The position numbers and the translations under genes are program-made. Below are positions 1 through 6,748 of a stretch of DNA of 12,211 nt, piece after piece. Below the pieces are notes generated by a model. It had not been told where the DNA came from and made no database searches. It saw only the letters and a list, made by a program, of their open reading frames with translations. This DNA comes from Coraliomargarita sp. CAG:312 (lineage in GTDB: Bacteria > Verrucomicrobiota > Verrucomicrobiia > Opitutales > Intestinicryptomonadaceae). How positions within the stretch are numbered: position 1 is the stretch's first letter; each line of letters starts with the position of its first letter. The stretch is taken from positions 1-12,211 of the forward strand of contig FR901638.1 in the NCBI GenBank assembly GCA_000438015.1, in the 5' to 3' direction.

Positions 1-59
1 AATCCACTCTCTTTGGTGTTGACCCTGTTTTATGGAAATATAAAATTTAAATACTGCAT

Positions 60-91
60 AAAAAAACGGACATTCGAAAAAACGAAGTCCG
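60..91 (-). terminator. Intrinsic terminator of the tRNA-Ile2 gene
   Basis: Read on the minus strand, CGGACTTCG (91-83) pairs with CGAA-T-GTCCG (78-67) with one bulged T, around a short T-rich loop, and is followed by seven T residues (66-60). This is a classic hairpin plus T-run. It starts 12 bases beyond the 3' end of the tRNA and would end that transcript. Confidence 0.8.
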
Positions 92-102
92 CATTTAAAT
101 TG

Positions 103-175
103 TGGGCCGGGAGGGGATTGAACCCCCGACCAAGCGATTATGAGTCGCCTGCTCTAACCCCTGAGCTACCGGCCC
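103..175 (-). tRNA. tRNA-Ile2 with anticodon CAT (decodes AUA after lysidine modification)
   Basis: A complete cloverleaf is visible. The acceptor stem GGGCCGG/CCGGCCC has discriminator A, the D arm is GCTC/GAGC, and the anticodon stem is GGCGA/TCGCT around loop CTCATAA. The T arm is GGGGG/CCCTC with TTCAATC. The anticodon is CAT, which alone could mean initiator Met, elongator Met or Ile2. From memory, the anticodon arm and variable region (GGCGACTCATAATCGCTTGG) are the same as in E. coli tRNA-Ile2, whose C34 is changed to lysidine by TilS so that it reads AUA. The seven-pair acceptor stem argues against an initiator, which lacks the 1-72 pair. CCA is not encoded (the 3' end reads A-CA-A). 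ATA codons are common in the neighbouring genes, so this tRNA should be important here. Confidence 0.9.
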
Positions 176-201
176 TAGTTAGTAATAAATTTGAGTTGCC
201 C

Positions 202-229
202 ACTATGCATTTTATTTTGCGCCTTGCAA
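202..229 (-). promoter_or_regulatory. Possible sigma70-type promoter of the tRNA gene
   Basis: On the minus strand TTGCAA (229-224) and CATAGT (207-202) are separated by 16 bp and lie about 27 bp upstream of the mature tRNA 5' end. Each box matches 4 of 6 consensus bases. The geometry fits, but the match is modest. Confidence 0.3.
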
Positions 230-256
230 GTATATTTTTGAAAAAAAATAAAATGG

Positions 257-286
257 TTGCAGAAAACCCGCTCTAATATTTATATC
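257..286 (+). promoter_or_regulatory. Possible promoter of purE
   Basis: TTGCAG (257-262) is followed after 17 bp by TTATAT (280-285), or after 18 bp by TATATC (281-286). Transcription would start around 292, leaving a very short AT-rich leader before the ATG at 307. The -35 box is reasonable and the -10 box imperfect. Confidence 0.3.
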
Positions 287-306
287 CGATGTAAAATAAA
301 ATAAAT

Positions 307-807
307 ATGGAAAGTTCAAAACCTCTTGTAAGCATTGTAATCGGAAGCATGAGCGACTGGGACGTTATGAAAAATTGCGCCTCAACCTTGGAGAAATTCG
401 GAGTTCCCTACGAGCGCAACGTAGCATCCGCCCATAGGACGCCAGAGAAAGCCTGCCAAATATCCTCAACAGCCCAATCCAGGGGCATAAAAGTAATGAT
501 TGCAGCAGCTGGAGGCGCTGCACATCTGGCCGGAGTGATAGCCGCGCACACCCAACTGCCTGTATTGGGAGTTCCAATGGTAGGATGGGCGACAGACGGA
601 ATGGATTCCCTGCTTTCGACCGTGCAAATGCCGCGCGGAATACCGGTTATGACTCTTGCAATAGGCAAGGCTGGCGCTGTAAATGCTGCGATAGCGGCGG
701 TTCAAATACTGTCTCTTTCAGACCAGGCTCTCGCAGAAAAGCTGGCGGATTTTCGCAAATCTCAAACTGAAGAAGTCCTATCGCTTAAATTCCCGGACGA
801 AAAATAA
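307..807 (+). CDS. purE: 5-(carboxyamino)imidazole ribonucleotide mutase (class I PurE)
   Basis: PurE converts N5-CAIR to CAIR in cytoplasmic de novo purine synthesis, using the product of PurK. The 166 residues cover the whole family length. Visible motifs are the substrate loop GSMSD (13-17), SAHRTP (41-46) with the conserved His43, AGGAAHLAG (68-76) with His73, LPVLGVPM (84-91), and DSLLSTVQMP followed by a GIPV strand near 100-115. The AGGAAHL form marks class I, the mutase, rather than the class II carboxylase seen in animals. No purK is present in the window. The ATG has no Shine-Dalgarno sequence; it follows an A/T-rich stretch. The next gene begins 16 bp after the stop, so the two are probably co-transcribed. 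Confidence 0.95.
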   Translation: MESSKPLVSIVIGSMSDWDVMKNCASTLEKFGVPYERNVASAHRTPEKACQISSTAQSRGIKVMIAAAGGAAHLAGVIAAHTQLPVLGVPMVGWATDGMDSLLSTVQMPRGIPVMTLAIGKAGAVNAAIAAVQILSLSDQALAEKLADFRKSQTEEVLSLKFPDEK

Positions 808-823
808 AAAAAGGCGCTGCACC

Positions 824-1699
824 TTGCAAAACATAAAAGAACAATCGGCCTCCAACGCAGGCGGGCTAAATGAACCCCTGCCTGAAAAAATTGGATTCCC
901 GGAGGGAATTCTAACTGACGCCCCAATAAGATTTGATGTCTTGTCGGCAAGAAAGGGGATTTTTGCGGCAATAAACAAACCAGCTGAAATCCTGATGGAT
1001 TCCTATCTGGGGTCTCCGAAATGCAAGTCCATAATGCTGGCAATGCGCGAGCAAAAGGGGAAAAAGGAATTTGAACGACTCGGAATAGAATCTCCCTATG
1101 CGATAAACCAGCTAGATATGGAGTTGTCAGGCGCCGCTTTAATGGCTGCGGACAAAAAGAGCGCGGACAATTTCAGAAACGCGATGTGGTCTGAGAAATT
1201 TGAATTTGAATACCTTATATTATGCCGGACCGCACGCAATTTGAGCGGAGAAATTACGGTTGAACTTCCTCTGCTGATGCATGAAGACCGCCCCGTTTGG
1301 ATTGTGTCACACCGGTTTGGGAAAAAATCCAGGACGCGCTTTGAAATGTTAAAATCCGCCGGAGACTATCAAATCTGGAGGGCAAAAGCCAATATCGCCC
1401 GCCCCCATCAAATACGAGTCCATGCGGCGGAAGCCGGCCTTAGGGTAGTCGGAGAAAATATCTATTCAAAAACGCCTCCGGTTTACCTCTCAAAGTTAAA
1501 AGAAGGATACAGGCTGCCCAAAGGCGAAGAAAGAGAACGCCCGCTTTACAAACACATTTCAATACATTTGGCAAAAATCCGCTTTAACGGAAACGATGCC
1601 GGAATCCCAGAAATCGGGGAAACGGAAATTTTCGCGCCTCTGCCCAAAAGTTTTTCGGCTTGCCTAAAGAAAATAGGATTTGAACCGAATTCGTATTGA
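824..1699 (+). CDS. Divergent RluA-family pseudouridine synthase without an S4 domain
   Basis: This 291-residue protein should convert a uridine in RNA to pseudouridine; the target cannot be read from the sequence. The catalytic block of the family, normally HRLDxxTSG, appears as NQLDMELSG (95-103). The catalytic Asp is kept (Asp98), but the preceding Arg is Gln and Thr is Leu. The C-terminal family motif is clear: RPHQIRVH (193-200) followed by VVGENIY (208-214). INKPAE (50-55) corresponds to the usual 'NKPAG' strand. No S4 RNA-binding domain precedes the catalytic domain. The start is taken as TTG at 824, with AAGG at 811-814 nine bases upstream; the first in-frame ATG (residue 58) would remove the NKPA strand. 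It probably forms a transcription unit with purE. The altered motif leaves open reduced activity or a different substrate. Confidence 0.82.
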   Translation: MQNIKEQSASNAGGLNEPLPEKIGFPEGILTDAPIRFDVLSARKGIFAAINKPAEILMDSYLGSPKCKSIMLAMREQKGKKEFERLGIESPYAINQLDMELSGAALMAADKKSADNFRNAMWSEKFEFEYLILCRTARNLSGEITVELPLLMHEDRPVWIVSHRFGKKSRTRFEMLKSAGDYQIWRAKANIARPHQIRVHAAEAGLRVVGENIYSKTPPVYLSKLKEGYRLPKGEERERPLYKHISIHLAKIRFNGNDAGIPEIGETEIFAPLPKSFSACLKKIGFEPNSY

Positions 1700-1759
1700 T
1701 GCGCCGAATCGGCCATGATAAATAGCATTTAATTAAATTTATGGTTGAAAAAGGCGATT

Positions 1760-1858
1760 TTTTAGTCATAGTGGGGTTTTTAAATAATAAGAATTTTAGG
1801 AAAATATAAAAATGAGTTCCATACTTATAGGCCTATTTACATTGGTTTTAGTCATAGT
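1760..1858 (+). repeat. Pair of 13-nt direct repeats flanking the secG start
   Basis: TTTTAGTCATAGT occurs perfectly at 1760-1772, in the gap before secG, and again at 1846-1858, inside the codons for the first membrane segment of SecG. The copies start 86 bp apart and the match stops at both edges. The repeat has no internal symmetry. It could be coincidence in AT-rich DNA, a duplication trace, or paired protein-binding sites around the secG promoter. Confidence 0.45.
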
Positions 1859-2321
1859 TTGCCTGCTTCTGATTCTGGTGATTTTGATGCAGCGCCCCAA
1901 CGCAAATTCAGGAATGGGCGCGGCTCTCGGCGGGGGCGCCGCAGAGGGAATTTTCGGGGGCGAAGCCGGAAACGTCCTAACAAAAGCTACTGTTAAACTG
2001 ACGGTATTATTCTTTGTAATTTCCGCAGGATTGTATTTCGGATACATTTATTCCGCAAAAGCGCCCGACGCAACCGCTCCGCAAAATCTTTCAATTACAT
2101 CGGCAATTCCCGACGGTAAAAAATCAGCCGAGCCCGCATCAGCAAGCAAACAGGATGCCGCTACTAAGTCGAATCCTGCAGCGGCGGATACTAAGGCTGG
2201 AGCCTCCGAAAAAAACGCCCAAGCCGCAAAACCCGCAGCTGAAGAAAAACAGGCGCAAGCCGGCCAAACAGCAAAATCGGCTATGCCGGAGAATGCCAAT
2301 AAACCCGCGGCTCAAAAATAA
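1812..2321 (+). CDS. secG: Preprotein translocase subunit SecG with long C-terminal tail
   Basis: SecG is the small inner-membrane partner of SecYE and assists SecA-driven protein export. Two hydrophobic segments (about 4-26 and 61-80) flank the family signature: LMQRPNANSGMGAALGGG (25-42), then AAEGIFGGEAGNVLTKAT (43-60), matching the usual Gly-rich 'GGG...lFG' loop. Typical SecG proteins have about 75-110 residues, whereas this has 169. Residues about 83-169 form a low-complexity Ala/Lys/Gln/Glu/Pro-rich tail. With the known SecG topology this tail would lie in the periplasm. AGGA (1798-1801) lies ten bases before the ATG. The 112-bp gap upstream may hold a promoter (AATAAT near 1783-1788), but no convincing -35 is seen. 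The next gene starts 7 bp after the stop. Confidence 0.93.
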   Translation: MSSILIGLFTLVLVIVCLLLILVILMQRPNANSGMGAALGGGAAEGIFGGEAGNVLTKATVKLTVLFFVISAGLYFGYIYSAKAPDATAPQNLSITSAIPDGKKSAEPASASKQDAATKSNPAAADTKAGASEKNAQAAKPAAEEKQAQAGQTAKSAMPENANKPAAQK

Positions 2322-2328
2322 AATTTAA

Positions 2329-3165
2329 ATGTCAAAGTTTTTTAACATTTTAATGGGCGCCGCGTTTTTGGCGCTCATTTTTGTTTGCGAAACATATGCG
2401 CAGGTAGAACGCAGGCACGACAGAGTAGCGCGGCTATCGCCCGATGCAGCCAAAGAGTGCTGGGAAGAATTCGCCTCATCCAAAATCGCAGCCGACTACT
2501 GCATGACTTTCAAGCTGACCCACATGCCGAGGAAAGCGAAAGAAACAGTTTACAATGGAACAATCTACGGCTCAAGATCGGGGGATAAAGTTTTTACGAG
2601 GATTCGCATTTCAAATCCCGAAAACAATTCCCCCGCTCACGACTTCATTATGATGTCGTCTCCAAGCGATTCAAAAGTTTGGAAAGCCGAAAGCGGAAAA
2701 TTCGTGGAAATTGAAAAAAAAGATTGGGCAAAACCAATTTGCGGCGGATTGATATACTCTCCCATAGAAATAATGATGCCCTATAAATTCTGGAATGCGC
2801 AATATGAAGGCCCCGGAAGGATAGGGCAAGCAGTGCACTTTTTCATTCTTACCCCGCCAAAAGGCGAAAGAGTCGACGGAATATCCAAAGTCCGCCTGGC
2901 TCTTACCCGCGAATTCAACTCGCCAGCGCAAATGGAATTTTTCGACGAAAACGGAAAACTCTCAAAAACTATGGCGCTAGGCTCAGTAAGAAAGATAGAC
3001 GGGCTTTGGATTATGCTTGAGGCAAGCGTCCGCCAAGAATCCACGCGCGATAAAGACAAACTGCGCTTCGACGCAGCAAAAATGCGCGCCGATCTCGACA
3101 AAAAAATATTCGACGCCTCTATGCCCGCCGAAAATCCGCCGATAATATACTTAAAAAAACTTTAG
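2329..3165 (+). CDS. Secreted LolA-like (outer-membrane lipoprotein-sorting type) protein
   Basis: This 278-residue protein has a clear signal peptide: Lys3, a hydrophobic core at about 5-19, and a likely signal peptidase I site after TYA (residue 24). The mature part resembles the LolA/RseB-like beta-sheet fold called 'outer membrane lipoprotein-sorting protein'. It has an early Tyr-x-Gly-x-Ile-Tyr strand (about 75-80), alternating hydrophobic strands throughout, a KIDGLWIM strand near 223-230, and a C-terminal stretch ending in a FDASMP-type segment. By family analogy it would act in the periplasm, binding lipids or the acyl part of lipoproteins. The assignment is by pattern only and the true substrate is unknown. 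It sits 7 bp after secG, fitting an export/envelope role, and starts after an AT-rich stretch without a Shine-Dalgarno sequence. Confidence 0.65.
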   Translation: MSKFFNILMGAAFLALIFVCETYAQVERRHDRVARLSPDAAKECWEEFASSKIAADYCMTFKLTHMPRKAKETVYNGTIYGSRSGDKVFTRIRISNPENNSPAHDFIMMSSPSDSKVWKAESGKFVEIEKKDWAKPICGGLIYSPIEIMMPYKFWNAQYEGPGRIGQAVHFFILTPPKGERVDGISKVRLALTREFNSPAQMEFFDENGKLSKTMALGSVRKIDGLWIMLEASVRQESTRDKDKLRFDAAKMRADLDKKIFDASMPAENPPIIYLKKL

Positions 3166-3193
3166 AAAACAATTTAGATGAAAGGAAAATCAT

Positions 3194-4309
3194 ATGATTA
3201 ATCCTCAATTTGAAAAGCTCGCAAAAACCCTGTGCGGACATTCGACAAAAATATCCGCGGGAGAAAATGTTCTTCTGGCTCTATGGGATACTCCAGTTGA
3301 AATGGCGGAAGCGCTCATAAGGGAAGTTTCCGAGCGCGGAGCGTTCCCGCATGTGGAAATCGGCAACGCCCGCATAGCGCGCGCCCTCGCAAAATCCTCT
3401 GCCGGGCGCAGGCTCGAAACAGAAGCGGAATGCGCCCTCTATAAAATAAAGAAAATGGACGCATATATCGCCGTAAGGGGCTCTGCAAACATATTTGAAA
3501 ACTCAGACGTAGAGCACTCGCGCATGGCGGAGATTTCGAAGGCGATGAAAGACGCCGTGGATTGGCGCGTAAACAAGACAAAATGGGTCGTGCTCCGCTG
3601 GCCGACCCCTTCTATGGCTCAACTGGCGCAGATGAGTACCGAAGCTTTCGAAGACTTCTATTTTGACGTATGTACAATGGATTATTCCCGCATGCAGCCC
3701 GGAATGGCCGCAATGAAGGAATTGATGGAAAAGACAGACAAAGTGAACATACGCGGAGACGGAACCGACTTGCACTTTAGAATAAAATCTATGAAGGCAA
3801 TCCCTTGCGGCGGGCAGTACAACATACCGGACGGAGAAATTTTTACAGCGCCGCTGCGCGACAGCGTAAACGGAATAGTGACCTACAACGCTCCGACAAT
3901 CTATAACGGAGTTTCTTTCGACAGAATAACGCTTGAATTTAAAGACGGAAAAATCGTGCGGGCAGACTCCCCGTCAAACGAAAAGCAGCTCCGCCAAATT
4001 TTATCCTCCGACGAAGGAGCGTCTTACATAGGCGAGTTTGCCATGGGATTCAACCCTTACGTTAACAAGCCCATGCGCGACATACTCTTCGACGAGAAAA
4101 TCGCCGGTTCATTCCATTTCACTCCAGGCCAGGCATATTCGGAAGCCGACAATGGGAACAAGTCCCGAATCCACTGGGATATGGTGTGCATACAAACTCC
4201 GGAATACGGCGGCGGAGAAATTCTTTTCGACGGAAAGCTGATACGCAAAGACGGACTGTTCGTAGGCGGAGAAATAGAGAAACTAAACCCGGAATATTTG
4301 AAGGGCTAG
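3194..4309 (+). CDS. M29-family metallo-aminopeptidase (AmpS/PepS/aminopeptidase T type)
   Basis: Family M29 enzymes are cytoplasmic dinuclear-metal exopeptidases that remove N-terminal residues from peptides. The 371-residue length is typical. Conserved metal-site blocks appear in order: PDGEIFTAP (212-220, Glu215), GEFAMGFNP (280-288, Glu281), GSFHFTPGQAY (305-315, His308), and RIHWDMV (325-331, His327 and Asp329). The N-terminal half has the looser sequence usual for the family's first domain, including an RWPTPSMAQ segment near 135-143. A good Shine-Dalgarno sequence, AAGGA (3182-3186), lies seven bases before the ATG. The end of the gene carries the ribosome-binding site of rluD, which starts 3 bp after the stop, so their translation is probably coupled. 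Confidence 0.9.
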   Translation: MINPQFEKLAKTLCGHSTKISAGENVLLALWDTPVEMAEALIREVSERGAFPHVEIGNARIARALAKSSAGRRLETEAECALYKIKKMDAYIAVRGSANIFENSDVEHSRMAEISKAMKDAVDWRVNKTKWVVLRWPTPSMAQLAQMSTEAFEDFYFDVCTMDYSRMQPGMAAMKELMEKTDKVNIRGDGTDLHFRIKSMKAIPCGGQYNIPDGEIFTAPLRDSVNGIVTYNAPTIYNGVSFDRITLEFKDGKIVRADSPSNEKQLRQILSSDEGASYIGEFAMGFNPYVNKPMRDILFDEKIAGSFHFTPGQAYSEADNGNKSRIHWDMVCIQTPEYGGGEILFDGKLIRKDGLFVGGEIEKLNPEYLKG

Positions 4310-4312
4310 ACA

Positions 4313-5263
4313 ATGGGCGAAATCCGCGTTTACACCCATCCCGAAGGCGCTCCCAACATGCGCGCTGATAAAGCGGCTGCCGCGTTCTTGTCAAACGAGG
4401 TCTCCCGCTCGCGCCTGGAGGAAAGTTTCCGCGCCGGGCTTGTAAAAATTGCGGGAGAACCAATCTTGAAAAAACGCGAAATCCGCCCCGGAGATTCGAT
4501 GGAAATAGAGCTTCCCGAACCGCTGGCATCGGAAGTAAAACCCGCCGATATACCAGTAGAAATCCTGTATGAGGACGGCGATATCGCAGTGGTAAACAAG
4601 CCGGCAGGAATGACCGTCCATCCGGGAAGCGGAACAGGTGAAGACACCCTAGTGCATGCAATGCTTCACCACACAAACGGAAAACTAAGCACGGCGGGAG
4701 GTTCTATGCGCCCCGGAATAGTTCATAGGCTGGACAAGGAAACGTCCGGAGCAATGGTTATGGCAAAAAATGACGCCGCTTACTATCGTTTGGTGGAACT
4801 TTTTTCCGAAAGGCGCATCAATAAGATATACCGAGCAATAATATGCGGAGTCCCGACGATAAGAAGCGGCTCCATACGCAAACCAATAGGCAGGCATCCT
4901 TCTTTTAGGACAAAAATGTGCGTGACAGACGATTCAAACGGCAGAGACGCAAGAACTGACTGGTTTGTGGAGGAGAAATTCGGCAACGCCGCCGCGCTTG
5001 TATCGTGCAAAATTTACACGGGCAGGACACATCAAATACGCGTCCATATGTCCGACTTCGGATTCCCCATCCTGGGAGACTACACATACTCGTTTCAGAA
5101 GAACAAACTCAAACTCATCGCCCCGCCCCAACGCGTTATGTTGCACGCCTACAAGCTGGAATTCCCCCATCCGATTAAAAGCGGAAAGATTGTAAGCGCT
5201 GAAGCCCCTCCGCCCAAAGACTTCTCCGATTTGATTGACGAATTAAAAAAAGCCTATCCTTAA
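4313..5263 (+). CDS. rluD: RluD-type 23S rRNA pseudouridine synthase with S4 domain
   Basis: This enzyme isomerises uridine to pseudouridine in 23S rRNA; RluD of E. coli acts on helix 69 (1911, 1915, 1917). An S4 RNA-binding domain occupies about residues 16-67 (MRADKAAAAFLS, then SRSRLEESFRAGLVKI). It is followed by a catalytic domain with VVNKPAGMTVHPG (93-105), a complete catalytic motif HRLDKETSG (138-146, Asp141), and GRTHQIRVH (237-245) with LGDYTY (254-259). The length of 316 residues fits RluD. AAGGG at 4301-4305, inside the end of the upstream gene, lies seven bases before the ATG. Assignment to RluD rather than RluC rests on the overall layout and is less certain than the family. 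Unlike the other pseudouridine synthase in this window, all key residues are present. Confidence 0.88.
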   Translation: MGEIRVYTHPEGAPNMRADKAAAAFLSNEVSRSRLEESFRAGLVKIAGEPILKKREIRPGDSMEIELPEPLASEVKPADIPVEILYEDGDIAVVNKPAGMTVHPGSGTGEDTLVHAMLHHTNGKLSTAGGSMRPGIVHRLDKETSGAMVMAKNDAAYYRLVELFSERRINKIYRAIICGVPTIRSGSIRKPIGRHPSFRTKMCVTDDSNGRDARTDWFVEEKFGNAAALVSCKIYTGRTHQIRVHMSDFGFPILGDYTYSFQKNKLKLIAPPQRVMLHAYKLEFPHPIKSGKIVSAEAPPPKDFSDLIDELKKAYP

Positions 5264-5285
5264 TAAATCCATAAACACCCTAACC

Positions 5286-6560
5286 ATGCAAAAGAATTAT
5301 AAAATCGAAACCCTAGCCGTACAGGCCGGCTACAACCCTCAAAACGGCGACCCCCGCGTTCCGCCGATAGTACAAAGCACCACTTTCAAATACAACAGCG
5401 CGCAGCAATTGGCGGATTTATTCGACTTGAAAGTCGCCGGCCATTTCTACACGCGCCTAAGCAATCCTACAGTAGAGGCGCTTGAAAACAAGTTCGCAGC
5501 CCTCGAAGGCGGAATAGGTGCAATAGCGACTTCAAGCGGACAGGCTGCAACTTCGCTGCTAGTAGAAAACCTTTGCTCGGCTGGAGACCATATCGTAAGT
5601 GCCGGAACAATTTACGGAGGAACTAGCAACCTTCTGGCGCATAGTTTCAAAAAGCTCGGCATCGAAACGACCTTCGTAAACCAAGACGCTCCGGAAGACG
5701 AAATCTTCGCGGCTGTGCGCCCGAATACGAAACTCATTTTCGCGGAATCACTGTCAAATCCAAGTGTAAGGGTTTTGGATTTTGAAAAGTTCGCGCGCGT
5801 CGCACGCCGCGCCGAAATACCCTTCGCGGTGGACAACACCTTCCCCACTCCTTATCTTTGCAGGCCGTTCGATTTCGGCGCAAACATAGTAATGCACAGC
5901 ACGTCAAAATACGCAGACGGACATGCGTGCGCACTCGGGGGAATTGTAGTTGACAAGGGAGACTTTGACTTTGCGGCTTCCGATAAATTCCCCGGTTTTA
6001 ACCAGCCCGACGAAAGCTATCACGGCCTAGTCTACACAAAAACATTCGGGAAAATGGCGTTCCTGGCAAAAGCCCGCACCCACGTTATGAGAGACTTCGG
6101 AATGATGATGGCTCCAATGAACGCATGGCTTACAAACATGAACCTGGAAACTCTGCCCCTGCGCATGGAGCGCCATAGCCAAAATGCGCAAAAATTAGCG
6201 GAATTTCTGGAGTCGCATCCCAAAGTAGAGTGGGTAAACTATCCGGGATTGAAAAGCTCGCCGGATTACGAACTCGCCAAGAAATATCTCAAAGGCTGCA
6301 GCGGAGTCATGACATTCGGCCCCAAAGGCGGAAGGGCGGCCGCCGAAAAATTTATGAATTCCCTTGAGCTTGCAGCAATGGTGATACATGTTGCAGACAC
6401 CAGAACAGGAGTTCTGCATCCCGGAAGCACAACACATAGGCAACTCTCTGACGACGAACAAAAAGCCACGGGAATTTTGCCCGAACTAATTAGAGTAAGC
6501 ACGGGACTAGAGAACATCGACGATATTATCGCCGATTTCGACCAAGCTCTCAACAAATGA
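5286..6560 (+). CDS. metY: O-acetylhomoserine sulfhydrylase (aminocarboxypropyltransferase)
   Basis: MetY uses PLP to make homocysteine from O-acetylhomoserine and sulfide, a direct route to methionine. The 424 residues match the MetY length and exceed the roughly 380-400 of MetB/MetC. Motifs are PPIVQSTTFKY (26-36), YTRLSNPTVEALE (55-67) for phosphate and substrate contacts, SSGQAAT (83-89), IYGGT (109-113), SLSNPSVRVLD (155-165), VDNTF (182-186), and the PLP lysine in HSTSKYADGH (Lys208). HPGSTTHRQL and LIRVSTGLEN near the C-terminus are also typical. The gene begins 22 bp after rluD, has no Shine-Dalgarno sequence, and is the last gene before the terminator. No SAM riboswitch or MetJ-like site is visible in the short gap, so regulation would come from further upstream if at all. 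Confidence 0.95.
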   Translation: MQKNYKIETLAVQAGYNPQNGDPRVPPIVQSTTFKYNSAQQLADLFDLKVAGHFYTRLSNPTVEALENKFAALEGGIGAIATSSGQAATSLLVENLCSAGDHIVSAGTIYGGTSNLLAHSFKKLGIETTFVNQDAPEDEIFAAVRPNTKLIFAESLSNPSVRVLDFEKFARVARRAEIPFAVDNTFPTPYLCRPFDFGANIVMHSTSKYADGHACALGGIVVDKGDFDFAASDKFPGFNQPDESYHGLVYTKTFGKMAFLAKARTHVMRDFGMMMAPMNAWLTNMNLETLPLRMERHSQNAQKLAEFLESHPKVEWVNYPGLKSSPDYELAKKYLKGCSGVMTFGPKGGRAAAEKFMNSLELAAMVIHVADTRTGVLHPGSTTHRQLSDDEQKATGILPELIRVSTGLENIDDIIADFDQALNK

Positions 6561-6575
6561 TAAAAGCTTTTCCGG

Positions 6576-6626
6576 AAGGCGCATCTTGGGGGGAGACACC
6601 CCCTTGATGCGCCTTTGCGTTTTTTT
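6576..6626 (+). terminator. Strong intrinsic terminator after metY
   Basis: AAGGCGCATC (6576-6585) pairs perfectly with GATGCGCCTT (6606-6615). A TT/TT internal mismatch and a further GGGGG/CCCCC stem lie above it, with a short loop around GAGAC. A run of seven T residues (6620-6626) follows. This ends the purE-metY gene run. Confidence 0.9.
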
Positions 6627-6658
6627 CGGGGAACCAAATTTTTTCGGGGAACCAAATT
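6623..6658 (+). repeat. Perfect 18-bp tandem duplication behind the metY terminator
   Basis: TTTTCGGGGAACCAAATT at 6623-6640 is repeated exactly at 6641-6658. The first copy begins inside the T-run of the terminator, so part of the U-tract was duplicated with its 3' flank. A slippage duplication is the simplest explanation. Confidence 0.85.
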
Positions 6659-6707
6659 TAAAATTTTTATGTTTATTTTTTTTTAAGCCGATATTTAATG
6701 AAAAAAT

Positions 6708-6728
6708 TATAATGCGATATTAGCGCAT
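6708..6728 (+). promoter_or_regulatory. Promoter -10 element of ppk with a small inverted repeat
   Basis: TATAAT (6708-6713) is a perfect -10 hexamer 35 bp before the ppk ATG, directly after the metY terminator and AT-rich DNA. No good -35 box is found at 16-18 bp (the sequence there is around AAGCCG). ATGCG (6712-6716) and CGCAT (6724-6728) form an inverted repeat across the expected start site, which could be an operator or a 5' hairpin. Confidence 0.5.
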
Positions 6729-6748
6729 AGAGAAACAAAAAATAAATT

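Noticed and set aside
103..175. tRNA-Met, because the anticodon is CAT
   Set aside because: The anticodon arm and neighbouring bases match tRNA-Ile2 as remembered from E. coli, and the fully paired acceptor end excludes the initiator.
13..276. 87-codon open frame on the plus strand
   Set aside because: It runs antisense through the complete tRNA-Ile2 gene and its terminator, and has no motif.
2374..2391. Lipoprotein signal at Cys20 of the LolA-like protein
   Set aside because: The residues before the Cys (I-F-V) do not fit a lipobox, which needs Gly, Ala or Ser at -1; a TYA signal peptidase I site follows at residue 24.
4119..4676. 185-codon minus-strand open frame
   Set aside because: It lies antisense across the end of the M29 peptidase gene and the start of rluD, both well supported, and shows no domain.
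6626..6748. Pho box upstream of ppk
   Set aside because: No CTGTCAT-like direct repeats are present in the gap.
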